Below, piece after piece: positions 31,985-41,509 of a stretch of DNA of 64,000 bases. Within the stretch, counting starts at the first letter, position 1. The number at the start of each line of letters is the position of its first letter. The DNA is from Chlorops oryzae. Its lineage: Eukaryota > Arthropoda > Insecta > Diptera > Chloropidae. The notes beneath the pieces were generated by a model. The model was not told the origin of the DNA and did not search any database. It saw only the letters and a list, made by a program, of their open reading frames with translations. The stretch spans positions 56,257,152 to 56,321,151 of the forward strand of contig CM035808.1 of NCBI GenBank assembly GCA_020466095.1. The letters run 5' to 3'. Position numbers and translations under genes: made by a program.

Positions 31985-32455
31985 GGAAATCGCTGTAGGA
32001 ACAACATTGAATAATCATATATAGAACAGATAAGCTTGGAAAAAAACAATTATTAAGAAAAATTACGAAAAATTAAAACAAGCAACATTTTCAGAAATAA
32101 AGACGAGATTTTATTTTATTATTTATTCCTTGTTCCCGAAATTTTCTACGAAAACTTTCAATATCTTCCGAATTCTCTTTTCAATATATTCATTGTCATA
32201 CAAAGAAAGAATTCATCGAAGCAAAAGCGATACAGCGTACGAGCTAAACTCGTAGTCTCCGCTGCAGCTCACTTTTGGGTTTCCTCTTGCCACAAAAAGA
32301 CCTAACAAGCTTACACCTAGCAAAGACTTGTTAGACCACACTGCGATCGTTTTAATTTTTAAGCATGAATAAATCACAATAAATCTTTCTTGCGTTCTCT
32401 CAAATTTTATGAGGAAATATAAATGTCTTTCTGGATAGCTTAATGTATTTCTTGC
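31985..32455. other. No feature seen
   Basis: AT-rich sequence with no open frame of interest, no recognisable repeat and no RNA-like structure that I can support. Confidence 0.35.
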
Positions 32456-32458
32456 TTA

Positions 32459-32789
32459 TATGCTCTACAGACGGCACATAAATTACTAATTTAAGGCTAA
32501 GTTTTAATTAACTCGCCCATTTATTCGTAATTTAGAGCATCTAAATGAGCCTAATAAGACAGTAATTTAGTAAATTTTTGAATGCAACACTTAAATTTTG
32601 GTACGAAAAACCTTTTTTTTTTGTGCAACACTGCTCACGAAAAACTGAAACAGCTGATGAAAACTAGAATTCACAAATGTTCTGTTGACAACTCACAAAT
32701 TACTAATAAATTTATCGTCTGTAAGGCTACTTTTGTAATGAATAATTTATCATTAAATTACTATTTAAGATTGCCATCTGTAGAGCATA
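32459..32789. mobile_element. PIF/Harbinger-like MITE with TTA target duplication
   Basis: Left TATGCTCTACAGACGGCA and right, reverse-complemented, TATGCTCTACAGATGGCA match 17 of 18. A further inner match of TTAAATTACTA-type sequence follows. TTA lies at 32456-32458 and 32790-32792. A 3 bp TTA duplication is the usual preference of PIF/Harbinger elements. 331 bp, non-coding. Confidence 0.8.
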
Positions 32790-32792
32790 TTA

Positions 32793-33116
32793 AATATATA
32801 AAAACAAGAAATTAAATGAAGCAAAATAGCGTGCCTATTATTTCACGTTTTCGGATATCTAATGAAATAATAATACACAAAATATATGTCGGATTGTGAG
32901 TAATCGGTAGAAAATGTAACAAATGGAAGGAGCCAAGAAATGAAAAGTAGTAGGATTAGAAGAAGAAGAAACAACAACAAGCAGAGGCAATTACGAGCGA
33001 TCGAAGCGACGTCATAAACGCACAAGTTTTTAGTTTTTTTTAGTTTTGTGAAATAGTGTGTTTTTATTTAGCTGAAAGTACAGAGACCCTTCAACTCGGT
33101 CTTTAGCTCGGCGACA
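32793..33116. other. No feature seen
   Basis: AT-rich sequence containing a purine-rich run (32935-32990) with repeated GAAGAAG and ACAACAAC. No gene. Confidence 0.3.
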
Positions 33117-33976
33117 TGACATAAGGCACAAATGACATAAGTCACAAAAAAATTACATAAGGCCCAAAAAATAAAAACCAAAATTTTATGACATAAGGCC
33201 AAAAAAACAAAAGACATAAGTCCCCAAAAAAAATGACACAAGACCCAAATATTTCATGGCGAAATTGTGCCTTATGTGATATGACAAAAAACCCAATTTT
33301 AAGTTTTTTTAAAATTTTTGGGACTTATGTCATATGACATAAGGCAAAAAAATAAAAAAAAATTACACAAGGCCCAAAATATTAAATTCGAGTTTTTGTG
33401 TAACTTTGACCGCCGATATTTCGCAAATGCGGTCTTTCCGTAATTTCTCGTCTAAATCTCCTGGTGACGCTAATCTTTTCTATATAAATTTAATATGGTC
33501 TATCTCGATTGGTACTTGAGGATGTCGGATGAGGATCGGATGAGGACCGATTGATTGACTTTTACAGCTTTTCGTGCATAAGGATTTAATTTTCCCCCAA
33601 CTTTTGCCCTGACCAAGGGTTTCAACCCCTTTTTTTCGCGTAGTCCGCGTTCCCATCTCCAATCCAAACTATAAAAATCAATGAACCCACACTGCCTCTT
33701 AAAACTAAAATTTCCGAAAATTACATAAGGCCCGAAAATTTCGGTTTTATGTCATATGTCATAAGGCACAATTTCGTCATTTATTATTTTGGGCCTTGTG
33801 TCATTTTTCTTTTTTGGGCCTTATGGCATAATGACATAAGACCCAAATATTTTTATGACATAAAACCCAAATTTTTGGACCTTATGTCATATGCCATAAA
33901 ACCCGATTTTGTATGGAAATTTTTTGGGCCTTATAACATTTTTTTTTTTTACTTAAGTCATTTGTGCCTTATGTCA
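33117..33976. mobile_element. Foldback-like element made of repeated GACATAAGGC motifs
   Basis: TGACATAAGGCACAAATGAC at 33117 and its reverse complement ending at 33976 form the ends. The left arm (33117-33390) contains about ten imperfect ACATAAGGCCCAAAAA or CATAAGTCCC motifs. The right arm (33720-33976) contains their inverse, GGGCCTTATGTCAT. The middle 330 bases are unique and GC-richer. No target duplication is clear and nothing is coded. Confidence 0.65.
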
Positions 33977-34511
33977 CACAGTGTCACGTGAGCGGAAAAA
34001 AATGCCAAAAATCGAGGTTCGAATTGTTAAAATAATTTTAATGAATTTCGATAGATAATATTCATATTAAGAAAAATCAAAAATAATTATGTCAATATGT
34101 TAAGCCATTGTCCCACAGCATGCTCTCAAACTTGGAAGTTATGTAAATTGTTGTTTTTGAGCACAAAAACTGCAATATAATTACTTGTGCTTTAGTTGCT
34201 CTGTACTTGTGAGTTGTGATCCGATCATTAAGTTTAATATGTCAAATTAAAATATAAAATTAGTAGCACCTGGTCACCTTATTTTTTTTAAGTTTGTTTA
34301 TAACACGTTATCTGTCATTGGTTTAAAGTAAACAATAAGTAGTTGCATTAATTTGAAATCAAGTTTAATTTTCAAAATTGAATTTCTCATTTTCTAAAAT
34401 TTCGTTCTTCCAATTTTGATAAAATATTGTTGCTATAAGTAAGTAGAATAACATATAAAAAGATAGGCTGCCCCAATTTTCCCCGTTCGTAATAGGAGCG
34501 TTTTTTCTATA
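33977..34511. other. No feature seen
   Basis: AT-rich sequence without a convincing frame; may be the flank of the relic that follows. Confidence 0.3.
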
Positions 34512-35147
34512 GTGACCTCGGAGCTAAAAATTGTCGATTTGTTTAACGTTTGGATAGCGGCTTCTCACAAAACAACAACAGAAAAGCAAAGCGATCGGGT
34601 TTCATTTGTCAAAAATGAAATAAATGGAAATATTGATAAAGACAAACTAAAAGAAAGATTGAGGATGATTAGTTTGACATTTTACTCTCGGTGGAATAGG
34701 TGCAAACGATACAAAGAGCGGTTTCTTACGAAATACTCGAATTGGCTAAGCTCGCACATAGCTTACCGACTTCCTTTTAAGATGCGGAGAGTATACGACG
34801 AAAAAAAAGCAATTTTCTCGGAAACTAAAAAAAAAATCTGCAAGGAATTTAAAACAGAGCTAGGCTTAATTGTAGATAAAGTAAAAACTGGATACGGTAC
34901 GTCCAACGATGGCAATACATCGAGAACATTTTTTAAGCATTCCAGTATTTCGTCTAAGGTTACAGGCATTAACGTAACTTTAATAGAAAAATTAGGGCTG
35001 ATTTTGAAAATATTATCTTGTGGCTTCCAAATAAATCATTCTTCATTTGAATCGTTGTTAAAAGAAACATTCGATTTATATATAGAGAACTACGCGTGGT
35101 TTAATATGCCCTTCACTTTTTTTCTATTCATCAAAACAAGTGGTTAA
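34512..35147 (+). CDS. Transposon-derived protein, intact 211-codon frame
   Basis: The protein has a basic N-terminal block (FYSRWNRCKRYKERFLTKYS), then GYGTSNDGNTSRTFFKHSSI, SKVTGINVTLIEKLGLILKI and LKETFDLYIENYAWFNMPFT. From memory, the pattern TNDGNTARRFF ... ITG ... LYPWYNMP is a widespread but uncharacterised transposon-encoded protein seen in many arthropod and cnidarian genomes. The usual central part is missing, so this is probably an internally deleted derivative whose frame stayed open. No terminal repeats were found. The start is uncertain; the first Met in a usable context is 34512. Confidence 0.45.
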   Translation: MTSELKIVDLFNVWIAASHKTTTEKQSDRVSFVKNEINGNIDKDKLKERLRMISLTFYSRWNRCKRYKERFLTKYSNWLSSHIAYRLPFKMRRVYDEKKAIFSETKKKICKEFKTELGLIVDKVKTGYGTSNDGNTSRTFFKHSSISSKVTGINVTLIEKLGLILKILSCGFQINHSSFESLLKETFDLYIENYAWFNMPFTFFLFIKTSG

Positions 35148-35253
35148 AAATTAAGAGTAACGATTTGAATGACTTTATTAAAACAATTCAGTTTTGGTGA
35201 GTTTCATGTAATAAGGAAACCCTTCGAGGCATAGAAAAAAAGTGTTCCAAAAT

Positions 35254-35530
35254 CTATTCCACCTCAATTTCAACCTCACGATGTATATTCAGTGAGGCTA
35301 GGCTATTTAGTCGATCTTCAGACATTGTCGATCTGAGGTACGTTTTTAAACGACGCAATGTTGAGAAAGACCTTTCATTTGTAGCAGTAGTGACGGGTAA
35401 AATTGCCATTATGCGGAGGATTTGATGGATATTCGGAAAAGCATCTGCGTTGCAAATATCAAGCGCATCAAGTGAATTTTTTATATCCATTCCAGAAATG
35501 CCCCGTGCGCACGAGCCTGTGTCGAACCAC
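35254..35530 (-). pseudogene. hAT transposase C-terminal dimerisation domain relic
   Basis: Minus strand encodes FPNIHQILRIMAILPVTTAT, then NERSFSTLRRLKTYLRSTMS and EDRLNSLASLNIHRE, ending in a stop at 35254. This is the classic hATC dimerisation motif found at the C-terminus of hAT transposases, especially the ZMYM6/THAP0-like group. The upstream catalytic domain is absent. It is convergent with the open frame at 34512-35147. Confidence 0.88.
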
Positions 35531-35817
35531 TTTAAAAAAAACAGTTTTAAATTAAAAAAATAAATTAATAAAATTTAAATTAATAAAAAGTAATTTCAGA
35601 CCAATTTTTTTTTTTTTTTTTTTGTATTCAGAAACGATTGGGAAGTACCAAAATATTTATGCGAGTTTCGTATATAAAAATTGAAAGTCCAATCGTGTAT
35701 TTTACTTGGCATCATTTACTTAATAAGCATGTTCAGTTTCGCCAGGTAGTTCTCCCTAAAAAACACAAAATTTAACAGATTCGCTATATCAAACAATTAA
35801 CTTCGCACTTCATGTAA

Positions 35818-35842
35818 TATGATCAATGATCATTGATCATAC
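35818..35842. repeat. Perfect GATCAATGATCATTGATC palindrome
   Basis: An uninterrupted inverted repeat centred on TGATCA. No function can be inferred; it may be the joint of a former hairpin element. Confidence 0.5.
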
Positions 35843-35885
35843 ATCCGTATATTTATATTTTATTTTCTTCCTCGTGACAGATTAT

Positions 35886-35903
35886 CCCCCCCCCCCCCCC
35901 CCC
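35886..35903. repeat. Poly(C) run
   Basis: About eighteen consecutive C bases in otherwise AT-rich DNA. Its length is likely to be unreliable in the assembly. Confidence 0.7.
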
Positions 35904-36111
35904 AAAAGATACCGCTTAAATTTTATTCCCCTAAACTGCCACTAAAAGGTAGAAAACCCCCTAATTTTAGTGGGAAAACCTCAAACCGGCATTTATTTAC
36001 CATCAGCATGCTAGACATACGTCTCTCCGGCCATGTCTTTTTTGCGACCAGCAAAAAGAAACGCAGTAGAAAAGTTAGAAAAGCTAAGTTTTTTTGTGTT
36101 TAGAATCTTGA

Positions 36112-36186
36112 CATATGTTGGGATTTGAACCTGATGTTACAAGTTCGCGAAGCTAGTTTTCTATCCACAGAGCTAAATCTAATATT
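36112..36186 (-). pseudogene. tRNA-like sequence (tRNA pseudogene or SINE head)
   Basis: Minus strand contains TTTAGCTCTGTGGATAG, close to an RNA polymerase III A box, and GGTTCAAATCC about 30 bases on, a good B box. The arms do not form a full cloverleaf. It could be a degraded tRNA gene or the head of a tRNA-derived SINE. Confidence 0.4.
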
Positions 36187-36264
36187 TAAAGCTTGACAAT
36201 TTTTAATGAACGGTATCTAATATTTAAATTTTTGTAAAAATTAGAAAAAGAAACACGGGCTATG

Positions 36265-36353
36265 TAAGGTTGACTAAGCGTGTAGTGCTTGGTGTGTTGA
36301 TAGCGTATCAAACTATCAACCCGGAGATCCGGGTTCAATCCTGCCCGAACCTT
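36265..36353 (+). pseudogene. tRNA-like sequence (tRNA pseudogene or SINE head)
   Basis: AAGGTT and AACCTT can pair as an acceptor stem. GTTGATAG/CTATCAAC forms an over-long anticodon-like stem, and GGTTCAATCC is a near-perfect B box. The spacing does not give a canonical tRNA, so I do not name an anticodon. Confidence 0.4.
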
Positions 36354-36553
36354 AATATTTTTTTAAGGTAATTTTTATAATTCTCTTTGCCTTCGCTTTC
36401 GCTCGTGTAGGATAAGCGAAAAAGAAGGAAATGAAGAGGTAAACTCATAAATAAATATTTCAATATTTCAAAATTTTGCCTAAGAGTATGCTATTAAATA
36501 TTTTGATATTTAAATTCATAAATCTATATACAAGCTAAATCCTAAAAGTAGGC

Positions 36554-36737
36554 TGTTGTATGAAATATAAATATTATACTTACCTTAAATTATATTAGTA
36601 CTTACTTATATTATAACTTACCATATAGACTTAAGATTACAATAACTATCCCGTGTAGACTCACCTTTATGTATACACCAAGTACTTATGTACTGATTAA
36701 CAATGAACTAATAAATCAGTCTTATGAATACAGCATA
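36554..36737 (+). repeat. 5' LTR of the Mag-type element
   Basis: 184 bp, starts TGTTGTATG and ends CAGCATA. The last two bases are TA rather than the usual CA, but both the adjacent primer site and the target duplication place the border here. A TATA-rich stretch near the start and an AATAAAT near the end could serve as promoter and poly(A) signal. Confidence 0.9.
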
Positions 36738-36751
36738 TGGTGACAGCGGTG
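36738..36751 (+). promoter_or_regulatory. Primer binding site
   Basis: TGGTGACAGCGGTG starts with TGG, complementary to the CCA end of a tRNA, exactly at the LTR border. The tRNA is not identified. Confidence 0.7.
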
Positions 36752-36825
36752 TTACGCATATCGCACAGTGAAAGAAGACTTAAAAAAAAAGACAATAGCG
36801 AACAATTAAAGTTACTAAAAGAAAA

Positions 36826-39800
36826 ATGGCTACAAATGATTCGGCATTGGAAAACTCCAATAGCACAACAATACAATATGAACAACTCGTGCAGTTCGCG
36901 TCGACAATAGCGCCAATAAATGTCAAGGCTTCAAATTTAGCCGTTATGTGGAAAAATTGGAAAACGCAATTTAAAATTTTTATGCGAGCTTCAAATCTGG
37001 AAGAACAATCAGATCAAAAGAAAGTAGCACTTCTGTTGCATCACATGGGTCCTAATTCGCTGGAGATTTTCAACTCGTTTAGTGAAGACATCGATAAAAT
37101 AAAATTTAATAACCTCCTAAAATTGTTCGAGGCATACTTTGTTCCTAAAGTCAATTTATCGATGGAACGCCATAAATTCTTCACTAGAATGCAAGGAAGT
37201 GAAACAATTGATGAATATGTGACATCGTTGAAAAATATAAGTCAAAATTGTGATTTTGGATCACTCCGTGAAGGTCTGGTGAAGGACATATTTATATGTG
37301 GACTATCGCCGTCTCTTTCTTACGTTAAAGAAAGGTTGCTTAATGAAGATACATGCACATTGAATAAAGCTGTGGACATTGCGCGCAACATGGTAGCAAC
37401 AAAAGGCAATATAAATGAACTGCAACAAATTGAGAGTGAAGCGATTGGATCACTACGCAAATCGTATCAAAGTCATCGCAACACACAGGGAAAGCAACAG
37501 TCGAAGCCTAAATCACAAAATGGTAATGACAGGGACAGCAACACAGATCGATCATCATTAGCGTCGTCGTCTTCATGCACACGATGTGGTCAAATTCATC
37601 GTGAGCGATGCCCGGCGTTTGGTGTTACTTGCTACTTATGCAACAACAAAAATCACTTTGCAAAAATGTGTTTCAAGGGCAAACGGTTAAACACAAACGC
37701 CGAAACAACTACAAAGGCATACGTCAAAAACATCGAAGTAGAGGAAGAAGAAGACTTATTCGTGGGATCACTGCATTTGCTATCAGATGAGTCTAATGAG
37801 TCTACAAATCTCTCAAAGGTACCCGGTTATCAACATTCACAGTCTCTTACAATGGGGGCGCTGCTTAATGGAAATAATTTGAGTAAAAAACTGGTATGGA
37901 ATGTTATGCTACATTTTGAAAATAAAATTTTAGAGTTTCAAATTGATACCGGAGCTGAGGCAAACATCATGTCTGTGAATAGCTTTAAATTATTAAATAA
38001 AAACATTACAAAAAATACTTTACATTCAAATGCTAACATTGTGACTTTCAGTGGTGAAAAATTGCCTCAGCTCGGTAAAATCGATTTATATTTTAAGTAT
38101 GAAAATAAGACATATTCAGACACATTTTATATCATTAATTTAAACTGCAAGAACGTCATCAGCTTAAAAACTTCTTTTTCAGTAGGATTACTGCCACAAT
38201 TTAAAATTAATTCAATAATAATGAAAAATTGGTTAGAAACATATTCTAGTGTTTTTTCGGGCTTAGGAGAGCTTAAATCGGTTTGTAATCTGAAAATTAA
38301 TCCCGATATTAGTCCAACTGTAGATGCACCGCGTAGAATTCCATTCAGCCTACATACAAAGTTAGAAATGGAACTTAAAAGAATGGTATCTTTAAAAGTA
38401 ATTACACGAGTTGAAGAACCGACAGAATCAGTTAATTCCATTGTCATAGTTAAAAAAGCAAATGGAAACTTGCGTGTTTGTCTAGATCCTCGTAATTTAA
38501 ATAAAGCCATTTTAAGGCCCCATTTCCCTTTTCCAACTATTGATTTTTGTAAAGCAAGCGTAAGTGGCTCTAAATTTTTCAAAAGTCTTGATGCAAACTC
38601 TGGCTTTTGGATGATACCATTAGACCATGATTCATCTATGCTATGCACATTTAATACGCCATTTGGCCGATATCGATTTTTAAGGTTACCATTTGGAATA
38701 AATGCCGCTCCTGAAATTTTTCACGGTGAAATGGTAAAACTTTTCGGTGACATCAAAGGCTTGATTGTATATATAGATGATTTTCTAATTTTTGCATCAA
38801 CAAAGGAAGAACATGATAGAATACTTAGAAAAGTTTTGAATCGTGCATTACAAGTCGGTCTTAAGTTTAATAAAGAAAAGTCACGAATATGTGTAAATGA
38901 AATAAAATTTATAGGTCATATTTTCAATGAGAATGGAATAAGACCCGATGAGTCAAAAATTGAGTCCATTATAAAATTACCTAAACCAACCTGTGTAAAA
39001 GACTTACAACGATTCCTTGGCATGATCAATTATTTAGGTTCTTTCATAGAAAACTTGTCCACAAAAACTCAAAATTTAAGAAATTTACTAAAGAAGGATA
39101 ATTGCTGGCAATGGGATGACATTCATGACCGAGAATTTCATACTTTGAAAATGGAGATAACTAAATCTCCAGTGCTAGTCTATTTTGATCCAACAAGACC
39201 AGTAACTTTATCAGTGGATGCTTCCAAACTTGCAGTAGGTGCTGCTATAATGCATGGCAAAAATCCAATCGCGTATGCTTCGGCATCATTGACACTTACG
39301 CAGGTTAATTATGCACAAATTGAAAAAGAACTGCTGGCAATCCTTTTTGGCTGCACTAAATTCCACCAATTCATTTATGGTCTTAAAGTTACGGTTGAAA
39401 CAGATCACAAACCCCTAGTCACTTTATTTAATAAAGCACTTTATAAAGTACCTGCAAGACTGCAACGACTGATGCTTCGATTACAGTGTTATGATTTGAA
39501 TGTCATCTATAAGCCAGGTAAATACCTTTACATAGCAGACACTCTCTCAAGGGCTCCTTTAAATAAAAAAACCTCAATTGAAATGGATAGTGAACTAGCC
39601 ATTCATTGCGATATGTTAATAACAGAAGTCTCTAACAAAATAAATTTAGAAAAAGTTAAACAAGAAGCAAAAAAGGATGAAACCTTAAACATTATAGTAA
39701 ACTATATAAAAAATGGCTGGCCAAGATATAAAAAATTGGTGCACAGTTCCGCAATGCCTTTTTATAATGTTAAAGATGAATTGCACGTTGTCCATGGTGT

Positions 39801-41010
39801 ATTGCTAAAAAATGAGCAAATAGTTATTCCTTATAGTCTACGAAAAGAAGTACTAAAACATCTACATGAAGGTCATATGGGCATTCAGCGATGTCAACAT
39901 TTGGCAAAGCAGTTCGTTTACTGGCCTAGCCTTAATAATGATATCTTCAATATGGTCAGTGCCTGTGAAATCTGTCAAAAACATCGGAATGCAAATCCGA
40001 AACAAGAATTGTTGCCACATGAAATTAAAAATATTCCGTGGTTTAAAGTAGGATGTGATATCTTTGAGCACAATCGAAAATCATATCTTTTAGTAGTAGA
40101 TTATTATTCAAAATTTTTTGAAGTAGATCTCCTGAGTAATGGTTATTCTAGCTCCCAACTTACAATAAAACTTAAGTCTATTTTTGCTCGTCATGGTAGT
40201 CCAGCAATTTTGATTTCAGACAACGGCCCACCTTTTAACTCAAAAAATTTTAAAGATTTCTGTAATAATTGGAACATTCAACACATTACGTCGAGCCCAT
40301 ATACCCCTAGGTCAAATGGTTTAGCTGAAAGAACTATTCAGACAGTAAAAAGAATATTAATTAAATGTACAGAAACAAATGAAGACCCATACATTGCCTT
40401 TCTTCATTACAGAACCACCCGAAAAGGAGCATTTCCCAGCCCATCTGAATTGTTAATGTCAAGGCAACTGAGGACAAAAATTCCATGTACAGAAAATAGT
40501 TTGAAACCAAAATTAATCAATGATAAAATCTACAATGAAAACTTAAAAAAATATTACAAAAATATGTCTAAAACATATAATAAAACAGCTACAAATTTAA
40601 AGCCACTTAGTGAAGGAGAACATGTCATGTTTAAAAAAACCCCAGACTCTGTTTGGTTTCCAGCTGTGGTAGTTGCACAGAGTGAGACCCCGCGATCATT
40701 TTTTGTTAAAGATAAAGATGGCATTACATACCGTCGAAATAGAGAGCATATTCTTAAGCAACCAAATATGAAAGAAAACGAGATAAATGAAAATCTTGAA
40801 AAACCTGTTGAGAATGAAATTGTTGAAATTGAAAATGAAATTACTATAAGTCCTGAGGGGAAAGAAGATGTAATTGAAATTGAAAATGAAATTGAAAATG
40901 AAATTGAAAATGTTCACATCAATAATAAAGATACACAAATGAAAAATGAATATTACGTAACGAATCAAGGAAGAAGAGTTAAAGCACCTGATCGTTTAAA
41001 TTATAAATAA
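36826..41010 (+). CDS. Gag-Pol polyprotein of the Mag-type element
   Basis: 1394 codons in a single frame. Residues 1-240: Gag capsid (MWKNWKTQFKIFMRAS, DEYVTSLKNI). From 251: two zinc knuckles, CTRCGQIHRERC and CYLCNNKNHFAKMC. About 372: protease with IDTGAEANIM (catalytic Asp). About 510-700: RT with GNLRVCLDPRNLNKAI, FKSLDANSGFWMIPL, RYRFLRLPFGINAAPEIFHG and the catalytic YIDD near residue 648. About 780-910: RNase H (LSVDASKLAVGAAIM, ETDHKPLV). About 990-1260: integrase with HEGHMGIQRC ... CEICQKH finger and D, D, E in GCDIFEHN, ISDNGPPF and RSNGLAERTIQ. A Glu/Asn-rich repeat (ENEIENEIENE) precedes the C-terminus. The Met at 36826 follows the 5' UTR directly. Gag and Pol share one frame with no shift. 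Confidence 0.93.
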   Translation: MATNDSALENSNSTTIQYEQLVQFASTIAPINVKASNLAVMWKNWKTQFKIFMRASNLEEQSDQKKVALLLHHMGPNSLEIFNSFSEDIDKIKFNNLLKLFEAYFVPKVNLSMERHKFFTRMQGSETIDEYVTSLKNISQNCDFGSLREGLVKDIFICGLSPSLSYVKERLLNEDTCTLNKAVDIARNMVATKGNINELQQIESEAIGSLRKSYQSHRNTQGKQQSKPKSQNGNDRDSNTDRSSLASSSSCTRCGQIHRERCPAFGVTCYLCNNKNHFAKMCFKGKRLNTNAETTTKAYVKNIEVEEEEDLFVGSLHLLSDESNESTNLSKVPGYQHSQSLTMGALLNGNNLSKKLVWNVMLHFENKILEFQIDTGAEANIMSVNSFKLLNKNITKNTLHSNANIVTFSGEKLPQLGKIDLYFKYENKTYSDTFYIINLNCKNVISLKTSFSVGLLPQFKINSIIMKNWLETYSSVFSGLGELKSVCNLKINPDISPTVDAPRRIPFSLHTKLEMELKRMVSLKVITRVEEPTESVNSIVIVKKANGNLRVCLDPRNLNKAILRPHFPFPTIDFCKASVSGSKFFKSLDANSGFWMIPLDHDSSMLCTFNTPFGRYRFLRLPFGINAAPEIFHGEMVKLFGDIKGLIVYIDDFLIFASTKEEHDRILRKVLNRALQVGLKFNKEKSRICVNEIKFIGHIFNENGIRPDESKIESIIKLPKPTCVKDLQRFLGMINYLGSFIENLSTKTQNLRNLLKKDNCWQWDDIHDREFHTLKMEITKSPVLVYFDPTRPVTLSVDASKLAVGAAIMHGKNPIAYASASLTLTQVNYAQIEKELLAILFGCTKFHQFIYGLKVTVETDHKPLVTLFNKALYKVPARLQRLMLRLQCYDLNVIYKPGKYLYIADTLSRAPLNKKTSIEMDSELAIHCDMLITEVSNKINLEKVKQEAKKDETLNIIVNYIKNGWPRYKKLVHSSAMPFYNVKDELHVVHGVLLKNEQIVIPYSLRKEVLKHLHEGHMGIQRCQHLAKQFVYWPSLNNDIFNMVSACEICQKHRNANPKQELLPHEIKNIPWFKVGCDIFEHNRKSYLLVVDYYSKFFEVDLLSNGYSSSQLTIKLKSIFARHGSPAILISDNGPPFNSKNFKDFCNNWNIQHITSSPYTPRSNGLAERTIQTVKRILIKCTETNEDPYIAFLHYRTTRKGAFPSPSELLMSRQLRTKIPCTENSLKPKLINDKIYNENLKKYYKNMSKTYNKTATNLKPLSEGEHVMFKKTPDSVWFPAVVVAQSETPRSFFVKDKDGITYRRNREHILKQPNMKENEINENLEKPVENEIVEIENEITISPEGKEDVIEIENEIENEIENVHINNKDTQMKNEYYVTNQGRRVKAPDRLNYK

Positions 41011-41064
41011 AAAATAAAAAATTATAAATAAGGTTTATGTACATACACTGTAAACTCTATCATT

Positions 41065-41075
41065 AAGAAAGGAGA
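41065..41075 (+). promoter_or_regulatory. Polypurine tract
   Basis: AAGAAAGGAGA, eleven purines ending exactly at the 3' LTR; the expected primer for plus-strand synthesis. Confidence 0.85.
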
Positions 41076-41259
41076 TGTTGTATGAAATATAAATATTATA
41101 CTTACCTTAAATTATATTAGTACTTACTTATATTATAACTTACCATATAGACTTAAGATTACAATAACTATCCCGTGTAGACTCACCTTTATGTATACAC
41201 CAAGTACTTATGTACTGATTAACAATGAACTAATAAATCAGTCTTATGAATACAGCATA
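41076..41259 (+). repeat. 3' LTR of the Mag-type element
   Basis: 184 bp, apparently identical to the 5' LTR; followed by TAGGC, the second copy of the target duplication. Confidence 0.9.
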
Positions 41260-41509
41260 TAGGCAAGAAAGCATGTAGAAAAAATATTGCTTTTTTTAGT
41301 TTTGAACGGTTATAGCTCCCTAATGCGGCATTTTATCATCACAGTGTTTTCGGAAGAATTTTTAGGCCTATTTTAGAGTACATTATTGTGTTATATTAGA
41401 ATACCAAATTTAAAATACTCAACTCATATATAGATAGGAGCCAAAAAGTGGTAAACTAAACTTTTAAAAAATTTAGCATGAAAGCGTACCGATAACTCAA
41501 AAAACTAAT

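Larger units (their letters stand above)
36554..41259 (+). mobile_element. Complete Mag-lineage Ty3/gypsy retrotransposon, apparently intact
   Basis: The two 184 bp LTRs (36554-36737 and 41076-41259) are identical as far as I can read. TAGGC at 36549-36553 and 41260-41264 is a 5 bp target duplication. The primer site begins immediately after the 5' LTR and a purine tract lies directly before the 3' LTR. One open frame of 1394 codons fills most of the interior. Identical LTRs plus an open frame indicate a very recent, possibly active insertion. The RT wording and the short LTRs point to the Mag lineage; no envelope gene is present. Confidence 0.93.

Noticed and set aside
38127..38648. Minus-strand 173-codon frame
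   Set aside because: Antisense shadow of the Mag-type RT region.
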